27,083 nt of DNA from JBDSGC01 sp046594105 (GTDB taxonomy: Bacteria > Acidobacteriota > Thermoanaerobaculia > Gp7-AA8): NCBI GenBank assembly GCA_046594105.1, contig JBKJQB010000172.1, forward strand, positions 1-27,083, in the 5' to 3' direction. Below the pieces are notes generated by a model. The model was given only the letters and a program-made list of their open reading frames with translations. It searched no databases and had not been told where the DNA came from. Below are positions 15,488 to 23,983 of the stretch, piece after piece. How positions within the stretch are numbered: the first letter of the stretch is position 1; each line of letters begins with the position of its first letter. The translations under genes and the position numbers were made by a program.

Positions 15488-18400
15488 TCAGTAGAGCAGT
15501 CGCACCGCGAACTGGTACGTCCGCGGCAGATAGTTCACGTTGGTGCTGGTGATCCGCCCGAACGATGCCGATGCAATGTCGTTGACGGGGAAGCCGTACT
15601 GCACACGGTTGAAGGCGTTGTACATTTCGGCGCGCAGCATGACCGTGCTTCCCAGCGACGCGCGGATGCTCTTGTAGAGTCCGAAGTCCACCTGATGCTG
15701 CCCATCGAGATAGAACGTGTTCCGGCCAATCAGGTCATCAACGCTGTCGCCGGGAGTAGCCCGGCGGAATGCCGAGCGCGGCAACCCGGCCTGAGAAGTC
15801 CGTGGATCGTTCAGATGCCGCCCGTTGATGGTCGGGTCCAGGAGGATGGGGCGGAGATCGGCTACGCCGTCGAAGTCGATGTCCAGACCACCGGTGTCGA
15901 CAACGGTGAACGGCGTGCCGGAGGAGAGCTTGACCACGGTAGAGACCTGCCACCCGCCCAGCACTCCGCCGAGAATTCCGCCGCGATCGCGGAAGAACGG
16001 AATCGCATAGCTCGCGTTCATGGTGGCGCGGTGACGGGTGTCGAACCGTGAAAGACCTCGCGCGTAGTCGGCGTGGTTGGGCGAAAACATACTGATGTCC
16101 CCTGCTCCGACAAAGGTCGCCTCAGAACCATTGTCGATGGTCTTGCTGTAGGTGTAGGTCATCCGCCCCTGAAATCCGCGCACGACGCCGGACTCCCACT
16201 CCATCTGGCCGGCGTGATACCAGCTCCTGCCGATATTGGAGATCTCCTGATTGTTGCCGTAACGCGGGTCGGGACGGCGCTCCGCTACACGCTGGACGCG
16301 CAGACTGATCTCGTTGTTCGCGATGGGCACGGGATTCTGACACGTTGGAGTGGTGGCAATCTTGACGCCATTATTGACGCCAGGGATCACCTGGCCGGTG
16401 CCGGCGCAGGCCACGTCTGCGGCGACTTTGTAGGGACTGCCCGCAGCGTATGGGGAGACGGGAAGATTGTAGAGTCGATCCTGCAGAAGGTTGCGCCCCT
16501 GGGTTCCGATGTAACTCAACCGGAGCTTCTGCGCGGAGAAGATCTGGCGCTCGAACGTCAGATTCCACTGATGGGTCTCCGGCAAGTTCAGGTCCGGATC
16601 AATCGTGGTCAGGACCGTTCCGACGGGCACCGGTGCGCCAGGCACGAAGACATAGCCGTTCGTGGGATCGGCCAGGTTCGTCGAGTCAGAGAAAACCCGG
16701 ATCAAAGCATTCGGCGGATTGGTGCGGACGCTGGCGCCATTCTGCGAGTAAAGCGACTGGAACACGCGGCCGTGAAACACGCCGAATCCGCCTCGGATGG
16801 AGAACCGGCCCGGGCCGCCCGTGATGAAGTTGAAACGCGACCAATCGGGGGTGTATGCAAATCCTAATCGAGGATCGACGTAGTTCTTGTTGCGCAGACC
16901 GTAATCGATTCGATTCTTCACCTCTTTGGTGCCGTACACGTACTCGTCCCGCAGTCCGAGGTTCAGAGTCAGGTTGTCCCGAATGCGCCAGTCGTCCTGC
17001 AGGTAGAAGTTCCCTTCCTGGTTCCGGTTTTCCAGATAGTTCGGGCCGTAGGCCTTCGTGAACGTTCGGACACATCCGGCGAGGAATGCTGCGTACGAGG
17101 ACGAATACGTCGTCCCTCCGCAGGTCGCATTAAAGGACCAGAAACCGCGGTTCTGGCTGTCGGAACGATCGTCGAGGCTGGTACGGCGCAGATCGGTTCC
17201 CAATTTGAGGGTGTGGTTGGAGCGCCAGATGGAGGAAAGGTTGTAGACCAGCTGGTTGTCGCGCTGGCTACGCAGGATCGGGAAGGTGCCGGCGTTGCCA
17301 ATGATCGGCCCGAAGGTCAAGCCGGCGAACCGGATGACCGGAGTTTCGTTACCGCTGGCCAGTGTGACGTTGGTGCTTCGAATTCCGAGGCCAAAGCGCA
17401 CTTCCTGAACCGTATTTGAGGAAAGGATGTTGGTCCAGGTGGTTCCAATGTTCGACTGCCGGTTCCTCTGAATGGCAGCCTCTCCGATGATGGCCTCACC
17501 AGGCGTCCGGGGAGTCGCATTGCGCTGGTACCGGCCGGTAACGGCGTTGTTGTTGTTTGCGTTCCAGTCAAGGCGGACCGACCACTCGTTATCGGGAAAC
17601 TGATTGGTGACCAGAGTGGTGTAACCGCGGGAAGAGATGCTGAGGTTATTGGGCTCGTTCCCACGGAATCGCGCCAGCGTCGCATCCAGGAACGCGCGGT
17701 TCGCAGGCGTGTCATTGCCCAGGCTCAGACGAGGACTTGCCAGGTCAGCCGCGTTCGGAATCTCCTTGCTGACCGTAGCCTCGCCGCCATTGGACGTCTT
17801 GTCACCGCTGAGATACCCGAACAACGTGTCCTGGATGATCGGAAACCCTACGGTCAATCCGTACTCGTAGCGATGGTTGATCGGCCTGGCAAGAGTCTTC
17901 GCAAAAAAACTCTTGCTGTTCCATTTGCTCTGGCGCTGGTAGTCGTACAACTCGCCATCGACCTGATTGGTCCCTGACTTGGTCTGCACCAGGACCACCG
18001 CTCCGTATCCGCGGCCGAACTCCGCCGAGAAGTTGTTGGAGATGACCTGGAACGACTTGATGGAGGCCAGGGCCACGCTCTGCCGGTTCTGGTTTTCCGA
18101 GGAGTCGTCGTTGTTGACGCCGTTGATCTGGAAGGTGGCACCACGAGAGCCGGTGCCGTTGAAGTTGATCGACGATCCCGTCGATAAGGTGGGGTTGTTC
18201 TGCGCTCCGGTCGGGTTGTCCTCGAATCCGGCGAAGGTCTCGGCCAGGCTGAGGAAGTTGCCCGTGGAAAGATTCGGTTTGGCCATGATCTCGTCCGAGG
18301 TCATGGTCTGCTTGATCTCGGCATCGCTGGTGTTGATCCGCGGCGCATCGGAGGAAACGGTGATGGTCTCCGAGGTGGTCATCCCCAATTTGAAAGTCTG

Positions 18401-18718
18401 GACGGTCGTTTCATTTAGCTTGACCGGAACATTCTCACGCGTGGCGCTCCCCATCCCGGTGAGTTCGACCTGCATGCGATAGCGTCCGATCGGAAGAAAC
18501 GGCGCGCTGAAGCGGCCGTCACTGTTGGTTACGGTGACCCGTTCCAGCCCGGTGTCCTTGTCGCGGATGGTCACGGTGACGCCCGGTAACGCAGAACCGG
18601 AAAGGTCACTGACCGTGCCTTCCAGGGTTCCGGTGACCGTCTGTGCCGCGAGCGGCAGCGCGAGAAGCAGCGTCACAACGAGAACAAGGCACTGCCGAAT
18701 GGACAGGAATCGGATCAT
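15488..18718 (-). CDS. Oar-like TonB-dependent outer-membrane receptor
   Basis: A 1076-residue outer-membrane protein. A signal peptide (MIRFLSIRQ plus hydrophobic core, about 1-25) is followed by a carboxypeptidase-regulatory-like domain at about 28-110 (GTLEGTVSDLSGSALPGVTVTI). A plug-like region at about 115-245 includes FQINGVNNDD and YGAVVLVQTKSGTN. A large beta-barrel ends in the aromatic-terminal strand FAVRLLY. Oar-type receptors are abundant in Acidobacteriota and import oligosaccharides or peptides with TonB energy; the ligand is not predictable here. ATG at 18718 is preferred over the one six codons upstream because GGAGGAGAG sits just before it. A promoter (18766-18794) and a strong terminator make it a single-gene unit. 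A GH3 gene lies upstream on the same strand, but separately promoted. Confidence 0.95.
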   Translation of the reverse strand: MIRFLSIRQCLVLVVTLLLALPLAAQTVTGTLEGTVSDLSGSALPGVTVTIRDKDTGLERVTVTNSDGRFSAPFLPIGRYRMQVELTGMGSATRENVPVKLNETTVQTFKLGMTTSETITVSSDAPRINTSDAEIKQTMTSDEIMAKPNLSTGNFLSLAETFAGFEDNPTGAQNNPTLSTGSSINFNGTGSRGATFQINGVNNDDSSENQNRQSVALASIKSFQVISNNFSAEFGRGYGAVVLVQTKSGTNQVDGELYDYQRQSKWNSKSFFAKTLARPINHRYEYGLTVGFPIIQDTLFGYLSGDKTSNGGEATVSKEIPNAADLASPRLSLGNDTPANRAFLDATLARFRGNEPNNLSISSRGYTTLVTNQFPDNEWSVRLDWNANNNNAVTGRYQRNATPRTPGEAIIGEAAIQRNRQSNIGTTWTNILSSNTVQEVRFGLGIRSTNVTLASGNETPVIRFAGLTFGPIIGNAGTFPILRSQRDNQLVYNLSSIWRSNHTLKLGTDLRRTSLDDRSDSQNRGFWSFNATCGGTTYSSSYAAFLAGCVRTFTKAYGPNYLENRNQEGNFYLQDDWRIRDNLTLNLGLRDEYVYGTKEVKNRIDYGLRNKNYVDPRLGFAYTPDWSRFNFITGGPGRFSIRGGFGVFHGRVFQSLYSQNGASVRTNPPNALIRVFSDSTNLADPTNGYVFVPGAPVPVGTVLTTIDPDLNLPETHQWNLTFERQIFSAQKLRLSYIGTQGRNLLQDRLYNLPVSPYAAGSPYKVAADVACAGTGQVIPGVNNGVKIATTPTCQNPVPIANNEISLRVQRVAERRPDPRYGNNQEISNIGRSWYHAGQMEWESGVVRGFQGRMTYTYSKTIDNGSEATFVGAGDISMFSPNHADYARGLSRFDTRHRATMNASYAIPFFRDRGGILGGVLGGWQVSTVVKLSSGTPFTVVDTGGLDIDFDGVADLRPILLDPTINGRHLNDPRTSQAGLPRSAFRRATPGDSVDDLIGRNTFYLDGQHQVDFGLYKSIRASLGSTVMLRAEMYNAFNRVQYGFPVNDIASASFGRITSTNVNYLPRTYQFAVRLLY

Positions 18719-18765
18719 GAAGTCTCTCCTCCGCACGACGGGACTGCCATGGACTGGTTGGCGAA

Positions 18766-18794
18766 ACCCTACGATGGAGTCCCGAGGGAGTCAA
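18766..18794 (-). promoter_or_regulatory. Sigma70-type promoter of the TonB-dependent receptor
   Basis: On the minus strand TTGACT (18794-18789) and TAGGGT (18771-18766) are 17 bases apart. The start codon at 18718 would follow a leader of about 40 bases containing a strong ribosome site. Confidence 0.65.
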
Positions 18795-18885
18795 TACATA
18801 TGGTTCGGATCTCTCGCCGGCGTTTCGCATTCGGAGCACCCATGTGCAGACCTGATCCGCTGCAATGGCCATGGCGGGACGCGGC

Positions 18886-20598
18886 TTACTTCCGGATGCC
18901 GTGACCGATCGCGTAGAAACCGGGAATGCGCACGGGCAGGCGGCCGGTGATGGGATGCTGGCCGAAGATCGCGTCGAGCGCCGCAGATTGCAGCACCGGC
19001 TGAGGGCCATACGCACACAGATACGTCCCCACTGATGGCACTTCGCGCAGCATGTAGGGCGTTCCGAACGCGATGGCCAGAGTGCGGCTCTGCGGCGGCA
19101 GTCGCGCCACCAGAGCAATCGCCGCGTCGGGAAGCGAGATCTGTCCGGAGCCCGATCGGGCCCGGACCGCCAATGCCAGCAGGACCAGGTCCACGCGTTC
19201 GGCCGACGACAGAATGGACGCCAGGTCCTCGTCGCGCGAGCGCGCGTCGAGGGCCGCCACTTCGATGGAGTGCTCCAGGCGCCAGCGGAGATCGTCTTCC
19301 AGATTCGCCAGCGAACTGGTTGGCGATCCGTCGGTCACCATCACCAGCAGAACCTTCACCTCCGGATGCAGCGGCAGAGTTCCCGGCTGCTCGCGCACCA
19401 GGGTGATGGCGCGACGGGCGATGTCGCTGGCCACATCGCGATCTTCCTGCGAGTCGATGATGCGGAAGATCTCGCCGGCCTCCGCCACCGCCGACCCCAC
19501 CAGCGACTTGGCCGCCAGGATCCGTCGCACCGACTGGTCGATGCGCTCCTCGCTCAACCTTCCGCTCTGCACGGCGGACTTCACCGCTGCGATCGCCGCG
19601 TCGGGATCGGCGGACACCATGACCTGATCGATTCCTGCTTCGAAGGCCAGCACGGCCGCCTCCCCTGCTTCGAAGTGCTCGGTGATGCCACCCATGTTGA
19701 ACGCATCGCTGACCACCAGGCCGTCGTAGCCGAGCTCGCGGCGGAGCAGGCCATCGACGATCTTCACCGAGATCGTCGCCGGCAGCGTTCCGTGCTGCGG
19801 CACTTCGGACGCATGCGTCCCGTACGGATTCTCCTCATGCGGGGTGGCCCGCACCGGCACGGGCTCCGAGTCGAGCGCAGGCACCGCGAGATGCCCGATC
19901 ATCACCGAGTGCACCCCCGCGTCAATGGCCGCGCGGAAGGGAACCAGTTCCACCGCATCGAGGCGGGTGCGCGTGGCCTCGATGACCGGAAGGGCGCGAT
20001 GCGAGTCGACGTGCGTGTCGCCATGTCCTGGAAAATGCTTTGCCGTGGCCAGCACGTGCTGGCTCTGCACTCCCCGGATGAAGGCGGCGACGTACCGGCT
20101 GACTTCCTGCGGATCTTCGCCGAAACTCCTGGCGTTGATCACCGGATTGTCGGGATCGATGTTCACATCGGCGACCGGGGCCAGGATGTGGTTCACCCCC
20201 AGCGCCGCCGCCTCGCGCGCAACGATCCGCCCCTCCGCCTCGGCCAGACTGGGATCGCCGGTAGCGGCCACCGCCATCGCCGGCGGCCAGTAGGTCGTAT
20301 CGGTGAATCGCATCCCTGGTCCCGCTTCGAGGTCCGCGCTGACCAGCAGAGGGATGCGCGCCACCGCCTGCAACTCGCGGGTCAGGTGCGCCGTCTCGTA
20401 CACGTTGGAAACGAACCAGATGATGCCGCCGACCTGGTTGTCCCGCACGGCGTGGAGAAGCTGCTGGTAAGCCTCTGAAGACTCCGCCATGAAGAGCGCG
20501 TTTCCGGGATGGATGAAGAGTTGCCCGATCTTCTGATCGAGCGACAACTCTTCGAGGGCAGGAATCGGCCTGGAGTGTTGCGGAGGGGACGCACTCAT
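18886..20598 (-). CDS. GH3 beta-N-acetylhexosaminidase-like glycoside hydrolase
   Basis: A 570-residue glycoside hydrolase family 3 enzyme. The NagZ-type signature KHFPGHGDT is at 187-195 with the Asp198-x-His200 dyad. The nucleophile is Asp298 in VVSDAFNMGGI. About 180 further residues form a GH3 C-terminal-like domain, which short NagZ proteins lack. Residues 245-275 are an extra loop ahead of the catalytic strand. No signal peptide is visible, so it may act in the cytoplasm on imported cell-wall or chitin-derived amino sugars (inference). ATG at 20598 is preferred; an ATG at 20619 would add seven residues, but a -10-like TAGGCT (20615-20610) overlaps that stretch. The receptor gene downstream could deliver its substrate, but it has its own promoter. 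Confidence 0.93.
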   Translation of the reverse strand: MSASPPQHSRPIPALEELSLDQKIGQLFIHPGNALFMAESSEAYQQLLHAVRDNQVGGIIWFVSNVYETAHLTRELQAVARIPLLVSADLEAGPGMRFTDTTYWPPAMAVAATGDPSLAEAEGRIVAREAAALGVNHILAPVADVNIDPDNPVINARSFGEDPQEVSRYVAAFIRGVQSQHVLATAKHFPGHGDTHVDSHRALPVIEATRTRLDAVELVPFRAAIDAGVHSVMIGHLAVPALDSEPVPVRATPHEENPYGTHASEVPQHGTLPATISVKIVDGLLRRELGYDGLVVSDAFNMGGITEHFEAGEAAVLAFEAGIDQVMVSADPDAAIAAVKSAVQSGRLSEERIDQSVRRILAAKSLVGSAVAEAGEIFRIIDSQEDRDVASDIARRAITLVREQPGTLPLHPEVKVLLVMVTDGSPTSSLANLEDDLRWRLEHSIEVAALDARSRDEDLASILSSAERVDLVLLALAVRARSGSGQISLPDAAIALVARLPPQSRTLAIAFGTPYMLREVPSVGTYLCAYGPQPVLQSAALDAIFGQHPITGRLPVRIPGFYAIGHGIRK

Positions 20599-20708
20599 CG
20601 CGCCGAAGAAGCCTAGCATGCCGCCGTGACTGGATCCGGTCCGTTCCGGGCCCGCAGTGTCGATCGATCGCCCGCGGACCGGCAGGCGGAGACTGTCCCC
20701 CGCGGCTC

Positions 20709-21560
20709 CTACTTGATGAGGGCGTGGATGACCAGCGTCGCGCCGATCGCCGCGTTCTCCTTCGTTCTCACCGTCACCTGTTCTTCCAGGGTGCCCGCTT
20801 TTGCCCGGGCGCCGTCCACGGTCACGGTGATCGTCTCGTGTCCTTTCGCCGCGACCTTCGCGTGGTAGTCGTAGTACAGGCAGCGGCAGGTGGAGCGGGA
20901 GACGACCAGCGTCAGAGGCGTATCGGAAACGTTGGTCACCTCGAACTGACGGACCGCGCGGGTCCCCTTGCGGATCGTTCCGTAGTCCGCGGTGGCCGGC
21001 TTCACTTTCAAACCTGCTGGTGATTCCTGCTCGACAACCGGAGTGACGTCCTGCGACGCAGTGGCCTCAGGTACCACACCGGTGGTCGAGGAACGCTCGA
21101 TGATGGCCGCGGGCCCTTTGCGATCGGAGCTTGCGCGCCAGATCAGCCATCCGATCAGACCAAGGAGGACCACACCGACGATCACAATCAGTAGCACGCG
21201 CGAGGTGGCACCGGGAGAGACGAGCGTGCCGTCCTCCATGGGATCGAACGAGTCGCCTGCATCGGGCGAGTTGACCAGCGGCTGCGTTCCTGCGGAATTG
21301 CGGCGAGTGTCGGGAAGGGAGGGCACGGTCCCCGGCAGGGCGCTGGAGGAAGGGCGGTGCTCCAGCTCTTCGAGCTTCCGCATCGACGAGTCGATGCTGA
21401 CGCAGAGCCGCTGGTACTCACCGGCGAGTTGCTCATTGGGAGCGTCCGCGGCAAGGCGGCTCAGCATCTCGCGATGATTCCGATACCGCTGCCGGAGAGC
21501 CTCGATCTCGCGCGCTCGATCGCCGCGCCTCACGTTCACCGTTCCGAAATCTTCAGACAT
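20709..21560 (-). CDS. Membrane-anchored DUF1573 protein
   Basis: A 283-residue protein in three parts. Residues 10-70 are charged and helical, probably a coiled coil (IEALRQRYRNHREMLSRL, MRKLEELEHR). Residues 121-141 are one transmembrane helix (VLLIVIVGVVLLGLIGWLIW). Residues 183-283 are a DUF1573 domain, an Ig/ASH-like fold (YGTIRKGTRAVRQFEVTN, STCRCLYYDY). The N-terminus should be cytoplasmic and the DUF1573 domain periplasmic. Function is unknown. The start at 21560 has GAGGTGG five bases before it. It lies 110 bases upstream of the GH3 gene on the same strand and may be co-transcribed with it. It is divergent from the NAD synthetase gene. Confidence 0.85.
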   Translation of the reverse strand: MSEDFGTVNVRRGDRAREIEALRQRYRNHREMLSRLAADAPNEQLAGEYQRLCVSIDSSMRKLEELEHRPSSSALPGTVPSLPDTRRNSAGTQPLVNSPDAGDSFDPMEDGTLVSPGATSRVLLIVIVGVVLLGLIGWLIWRASSDRKGPAAIIERSSTTGVVPEATASQDVTPVVEQESPAGLKVKPATADYGTIRKGTRAVRQFEVTNVSDTPLTLVVSRSTCRCLYYDYHAKVAAKGHETITVTVDGARAKAGTLEEQVTVRTKENAAIGATLVIHALIK

Positions 21561-21803
21561 CGAGCCACCTCGTCCGGCCTTTGTTGCAAGTTTGCTGCGA
21601 GGCTGACTGGGATGGCTGCCAGAGCCACTTCCGGGCCATCAGCCAGCGCGCAACAGGGGCCGCCTTCATTTTTTCACATCCCCCGCGCGAGGGCTCCTCA
21701 GACCGGCCATTCTGTTTCCTCCCTGCCACAAGTGGAGTAGCGTGTGACCGGCATCGGCCTCGCAGCTACGGCCGTCACCAATACCCTCGGAACGCGATCG
21801 CAC

Positions 21804-23459
21804 ATGAAAATCTACCTGGGGCAGCTCAATCCGACCGTGGGGGCGCTCACTGCGAACGTCGAGCTCATTCAGCGCGCTTATGCGGACGGAGTGAAGGCTG
21901 GCGCCGATGTGGTCATGGTGCCGGAACTGGCTGTGACCGGCTACCCTCCGCGCGATCTCCTCGATCGCGCCGTGTTCATCGACGCCACGGCCGCCGCCAC
22001 CGCCACCCTGATCGCGGGCACCGGCGACACCGCTCTCATCTTCGGCACCGTCACCCGCACCGAATCGTGGTGCGGCAAGCCGCTGCACAACTCGGCGATC
22101 GTGGCCCGGAACGGCCGCGTCCTGCTCCAGCAGAACAAGTCGCTGCTGCCGACCTACGACGTTTTCGACGAGATGCGTTACTTCGAGCCGGGCCGCAGCG
22201 TGGGCGTGACCACCATCGCCGGCCGCAAAGTCGGCGTGGCCATCTGCGAGGACTTCTGGTTCAACGATGAAGTGCTGGACACGAAAATCTACTGCCGCAA
22301 TCCGATCGACGAGCTGGCCCGGCAGGGGGCGGAGGTCATCCTCAACATCTCGGCGTCCCCGTTCAACTCCGGCAAGCGCAGGGCGCGCTTCGAGCTGTTC
22401 TCCGCCATCGCCACGCGCTACGACGTTCCGCTGGTGTACGTGAATCAGGTGGGGGGAAACGACGAGCTGCTCTTCGACGGATCGTCCATCGTCATCGACG
22501 CGAAAGGGACAACCATTTTCTGCGCTCCGGCTTTCGAGGAGTTCAGCGCGCTGGTGCATCTGGCGGGATCGCCCTGCGACTTGGTCCCGGCGATGGAGCA
22601 AGACGAGGAGATCGGTCGCGGGCTGATCATGGGGCTGCGCGACTACATCCGGAAGGTCGGCTTCCAGGACGTGGTCATCGGCCTGTCCGGTGGAATCGAC
22701 TCTGCGGTCACTGCCGCCATCGCCGTCGACGCACTCGGCGCCGGCCATGTCACCGGCCTGGCCATGCCCTCGAAGTTCTCATCGCAGGGTTCCATCGACG
22801 ACGCACGGGCCCTGGCGGTGAATCTGGGCATCGCCTTCCAGGTCGTGCCCATCGACCCCATCTACCAGCCCTACGAGCGAGGGTTCGAGACGCTCTTCGG
22901 AAACACCACCTTCGACACCACGAACGAGAACGTGCAGGCGCGTATCCGCGGAAACCTGCTCATGGCCTGGTCCAATCGAACCGGAGCCATGGTGGTGTCC
23001 ACCGGGAACAAGTCGGAGCTCGCGGTCGGCTACTGCACGCTGTACGGCGACATGGCAGGAGGGCTGGCGTTGCTGGGCGACGTGTACAAAACGATGATCT
23101 ATCGCCTGGCGCACTGGCTGAATCGCGACGGGCAGCGCATCCCGCAATCCACGCTGACCAAGCCGCCCTCCGCGGAGCTTCGCCCCAATCAAACCGATCA
23201 GGACACGCTGCCGCCTTACGAGATTCTGGACGGAATCCTCAAGCTCTACATCGAGGAATGGTTCGAAGTCGACGCCATCGTGGAGCGTGGATTCGATCGC
23301 GGGCTGGTTGAAAAAATCCTGCGCATCGTCGACACCAACGAGTTCAAGCGGCGTCAGGGTGCGCCGACCATCCGCGTTTCGACCAAGGCGTTCGGCAGCG
23401 GCCGTCAGATGCCCATCGCCCAGCGCTGGAGGCGTGAGCCAGCCAGTCAGGTGCGTTGA
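21804..23459 (+). CDS. nadE: Glutamine-dependent NAD+ synthetase
   Basis: A 551-residue two-domain enzyme that amidates nicotinic acid adenine dinucleotide to NAD+, the last step of NAD biosynthesis, using glutamine and ATP. The N-terminal nitrilase-fold glutaminase domain (1-260) has the triad Glu41 (PELAVTGYPPRDL), Lys112 (NKSLLPTYDVF) and Cys148 (AICEDFWF). The C-terminal synthetase domain carries the ATP-pyrophosphatase loop SGGIDS at 295-300, then STGNKSELAVGYCTLYGDM. The C-terminus keeps the KPPSAELRPNQTDQD loop. ATG at 21804 is chosen because the nitrilase domain starts there; an upstream in-frame GTG at 21744 would add 20 atypical residues. No strong ribosome site precedes it. It is divergent from the DUF1573 gene. 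Confidence 0.96.
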   Translation: MKIYLGQLNPTVGALTANVELIQRAYADGVKAGADVVMVPELAVTGYPPRDLLDRAVFIDATAAATATLIAGTGDTALIFGTVTRTESWCGKPLHNSAIVARNGRVLLQQNKSLLPTYDVFDEMRYFEPGRSVGVTTIAGRKVGVAICEDFWFNDEVLDTKIYCRNPIDELARQGAEVILNISASPFNSGKRRARFELFSAIATRYDVPLVYVNQVGGNDELLFDGSSIVIDAKGTTIFCAPAFEEFSALVHLAGSPCDLVPAMEQDEEIGRGLIMGLRDYIRKVGFQDVVIGLSGGIDSAVTAAIAVDALGAGHVTGLAMPSKFSSQGSIDDARALAVNLGIAFQVVPIDPIYQPYERGFETLFGNTTFDTTNENVQARIRGNLLMAWSNRTGAMVVSTGNKSELAVGYCTLYGDMAGGLALLGDVYKTMIYRLAHWLNRDGQRIPQSTLTKPPSAELRPNQTDQDTLPPYEILDGILKLYIEEWFEVDAIVERGFDRGLVEKILRIVDTNEFKRRQGAPTIRVSTKAFGSGRQMPIAQRWRREPASQVR

Positions 23460-23499
23460 GCGTGAAGGGTCCGCTGGGTTTGATGACACCGCCTCGTCG

Positions 23500-23631
23500 A
23501 GCCCCCTCTCCCCGCCGCAGCGGGGAGAGGGTCCGCGAAGCGGGGGTGAGGGGTCGCTTTTTCGAGTCACCGCGCGACCCCTCATCCGGCCTTCGGCCAC
23601 CTTCTCCCCGCTGCGGCGGAGAGAAGGAACT
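23500..23631. repeat. Nested palindromic (MITE/REP-like) element after nadE
   Basis: About 130 bases of interlocking inverted repeats. They are a 12-bp stem with a 4-base loop (23504-23531, CCCTCTCCCCGC), a central pair built on GGTGAGGGGTCGC and GCGACCCCTCATCC, and a closing imperfect stem (CCTTCTCCCCGC with GCGGAGAGAAGG). The outer hairpins resemble each other, so the whole folds as a three-hairpin or cruciform structure. It has no coding content and may also end the nadE transcript. Confidence 0.75.
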
Positions 23632-23667
23632 CGATCGTGGGAGGCCGCGTCGGGTCCTTGTCCATGA

Positions 23668-23704
23668 GGCGAGCTCCCGCCGGCAGGATGCCGGCGCTAC
23701 GAAA
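23668..23704 (+). repeat. REP unit abutting the start of a lipoprotein gene
   Basis: This copy matches 7813-7850 with one substitution and one missing base, and carries the core GCCGGCAGGATGCCGGCGCT followed by ACGAAA. It ends at the place where the lipoprotein start codon is expected. Confidence 0.75.
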
Positions 23705-23707
23705 ATC

Positions 23708-23977
23708 TTGCTCATCGCGCTGCTGCTCAGCGTCGCCTTCGCCTGCTCGCGCACGAACATCCCGCGCCAGCAGTGGCAGTCGATGCCCTCCGAAGAAAAA
23801 GTTTTGTACGTCCGGACTCTGATCGGACATCAGCAGGCGCGAGCGGCCAAGGGGGGAAACGATCGCCTCTTCACCGCGGCTCCGGAGGAGTACGTGAAGA
23901 GAATCGATGCGGCCTATGCGCACGGCGATCAGCGCACAGCGGACGCGATCTTCGAAGGCCTCGGCGTGCGCCGCTGA
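23708..23977 (+). CDS. Small putative lipoprotein, start codon uncertain
   Basis: A small exported protein: a hydrophobic stretch (LLIALLLSVAFAC) with a Cys at its end, then about 75 polar residues (QQWQSMPSEEKVLYVRTLIGH, AAPEEYVKRIDAAYAHGDQR). No known domain. Its original start is probably disturbed. The natural beginning would be MKILLIALLL, but the first codon at 23699 is ACG, inside the REP end. The nearest standard in-frame start is TTG 23708, which gives 89 residues and a signal peptide without a basic N-terminus. The longer open frame back to 23456 reads through palindromic repeats and is not credible. The 3' end is convergent, with 6 bases between stops, with the secreted protein on the other strand. 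It may be silent. Confidence 0.55.
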   Translation: MLIALLLSVAFACSRTNIPRQQWQSMPSEEKVLYVRTLIGHQQARAAKGGNDRLFTAAPEEYVKRIDAAYAHGDQRTADAIFEGLGVRR

Positions 23978-23983
23978 CCGTCT

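Noticed and set aside
19270..20478. Long plus-strand frame opposite the GH3 gene
   Set aside because: Its composition is Arg/His-rich shadow; the minus strand has full GH3 motifs and a proper start.
23456..23707. Open frame running through the palindromic repeats into the lipoprotein gene
   Set aside because: The translated part is repeat-derived and rich in Arg/Pro; protein-like sequence starts only at the hydrophobic stretch after the REP.
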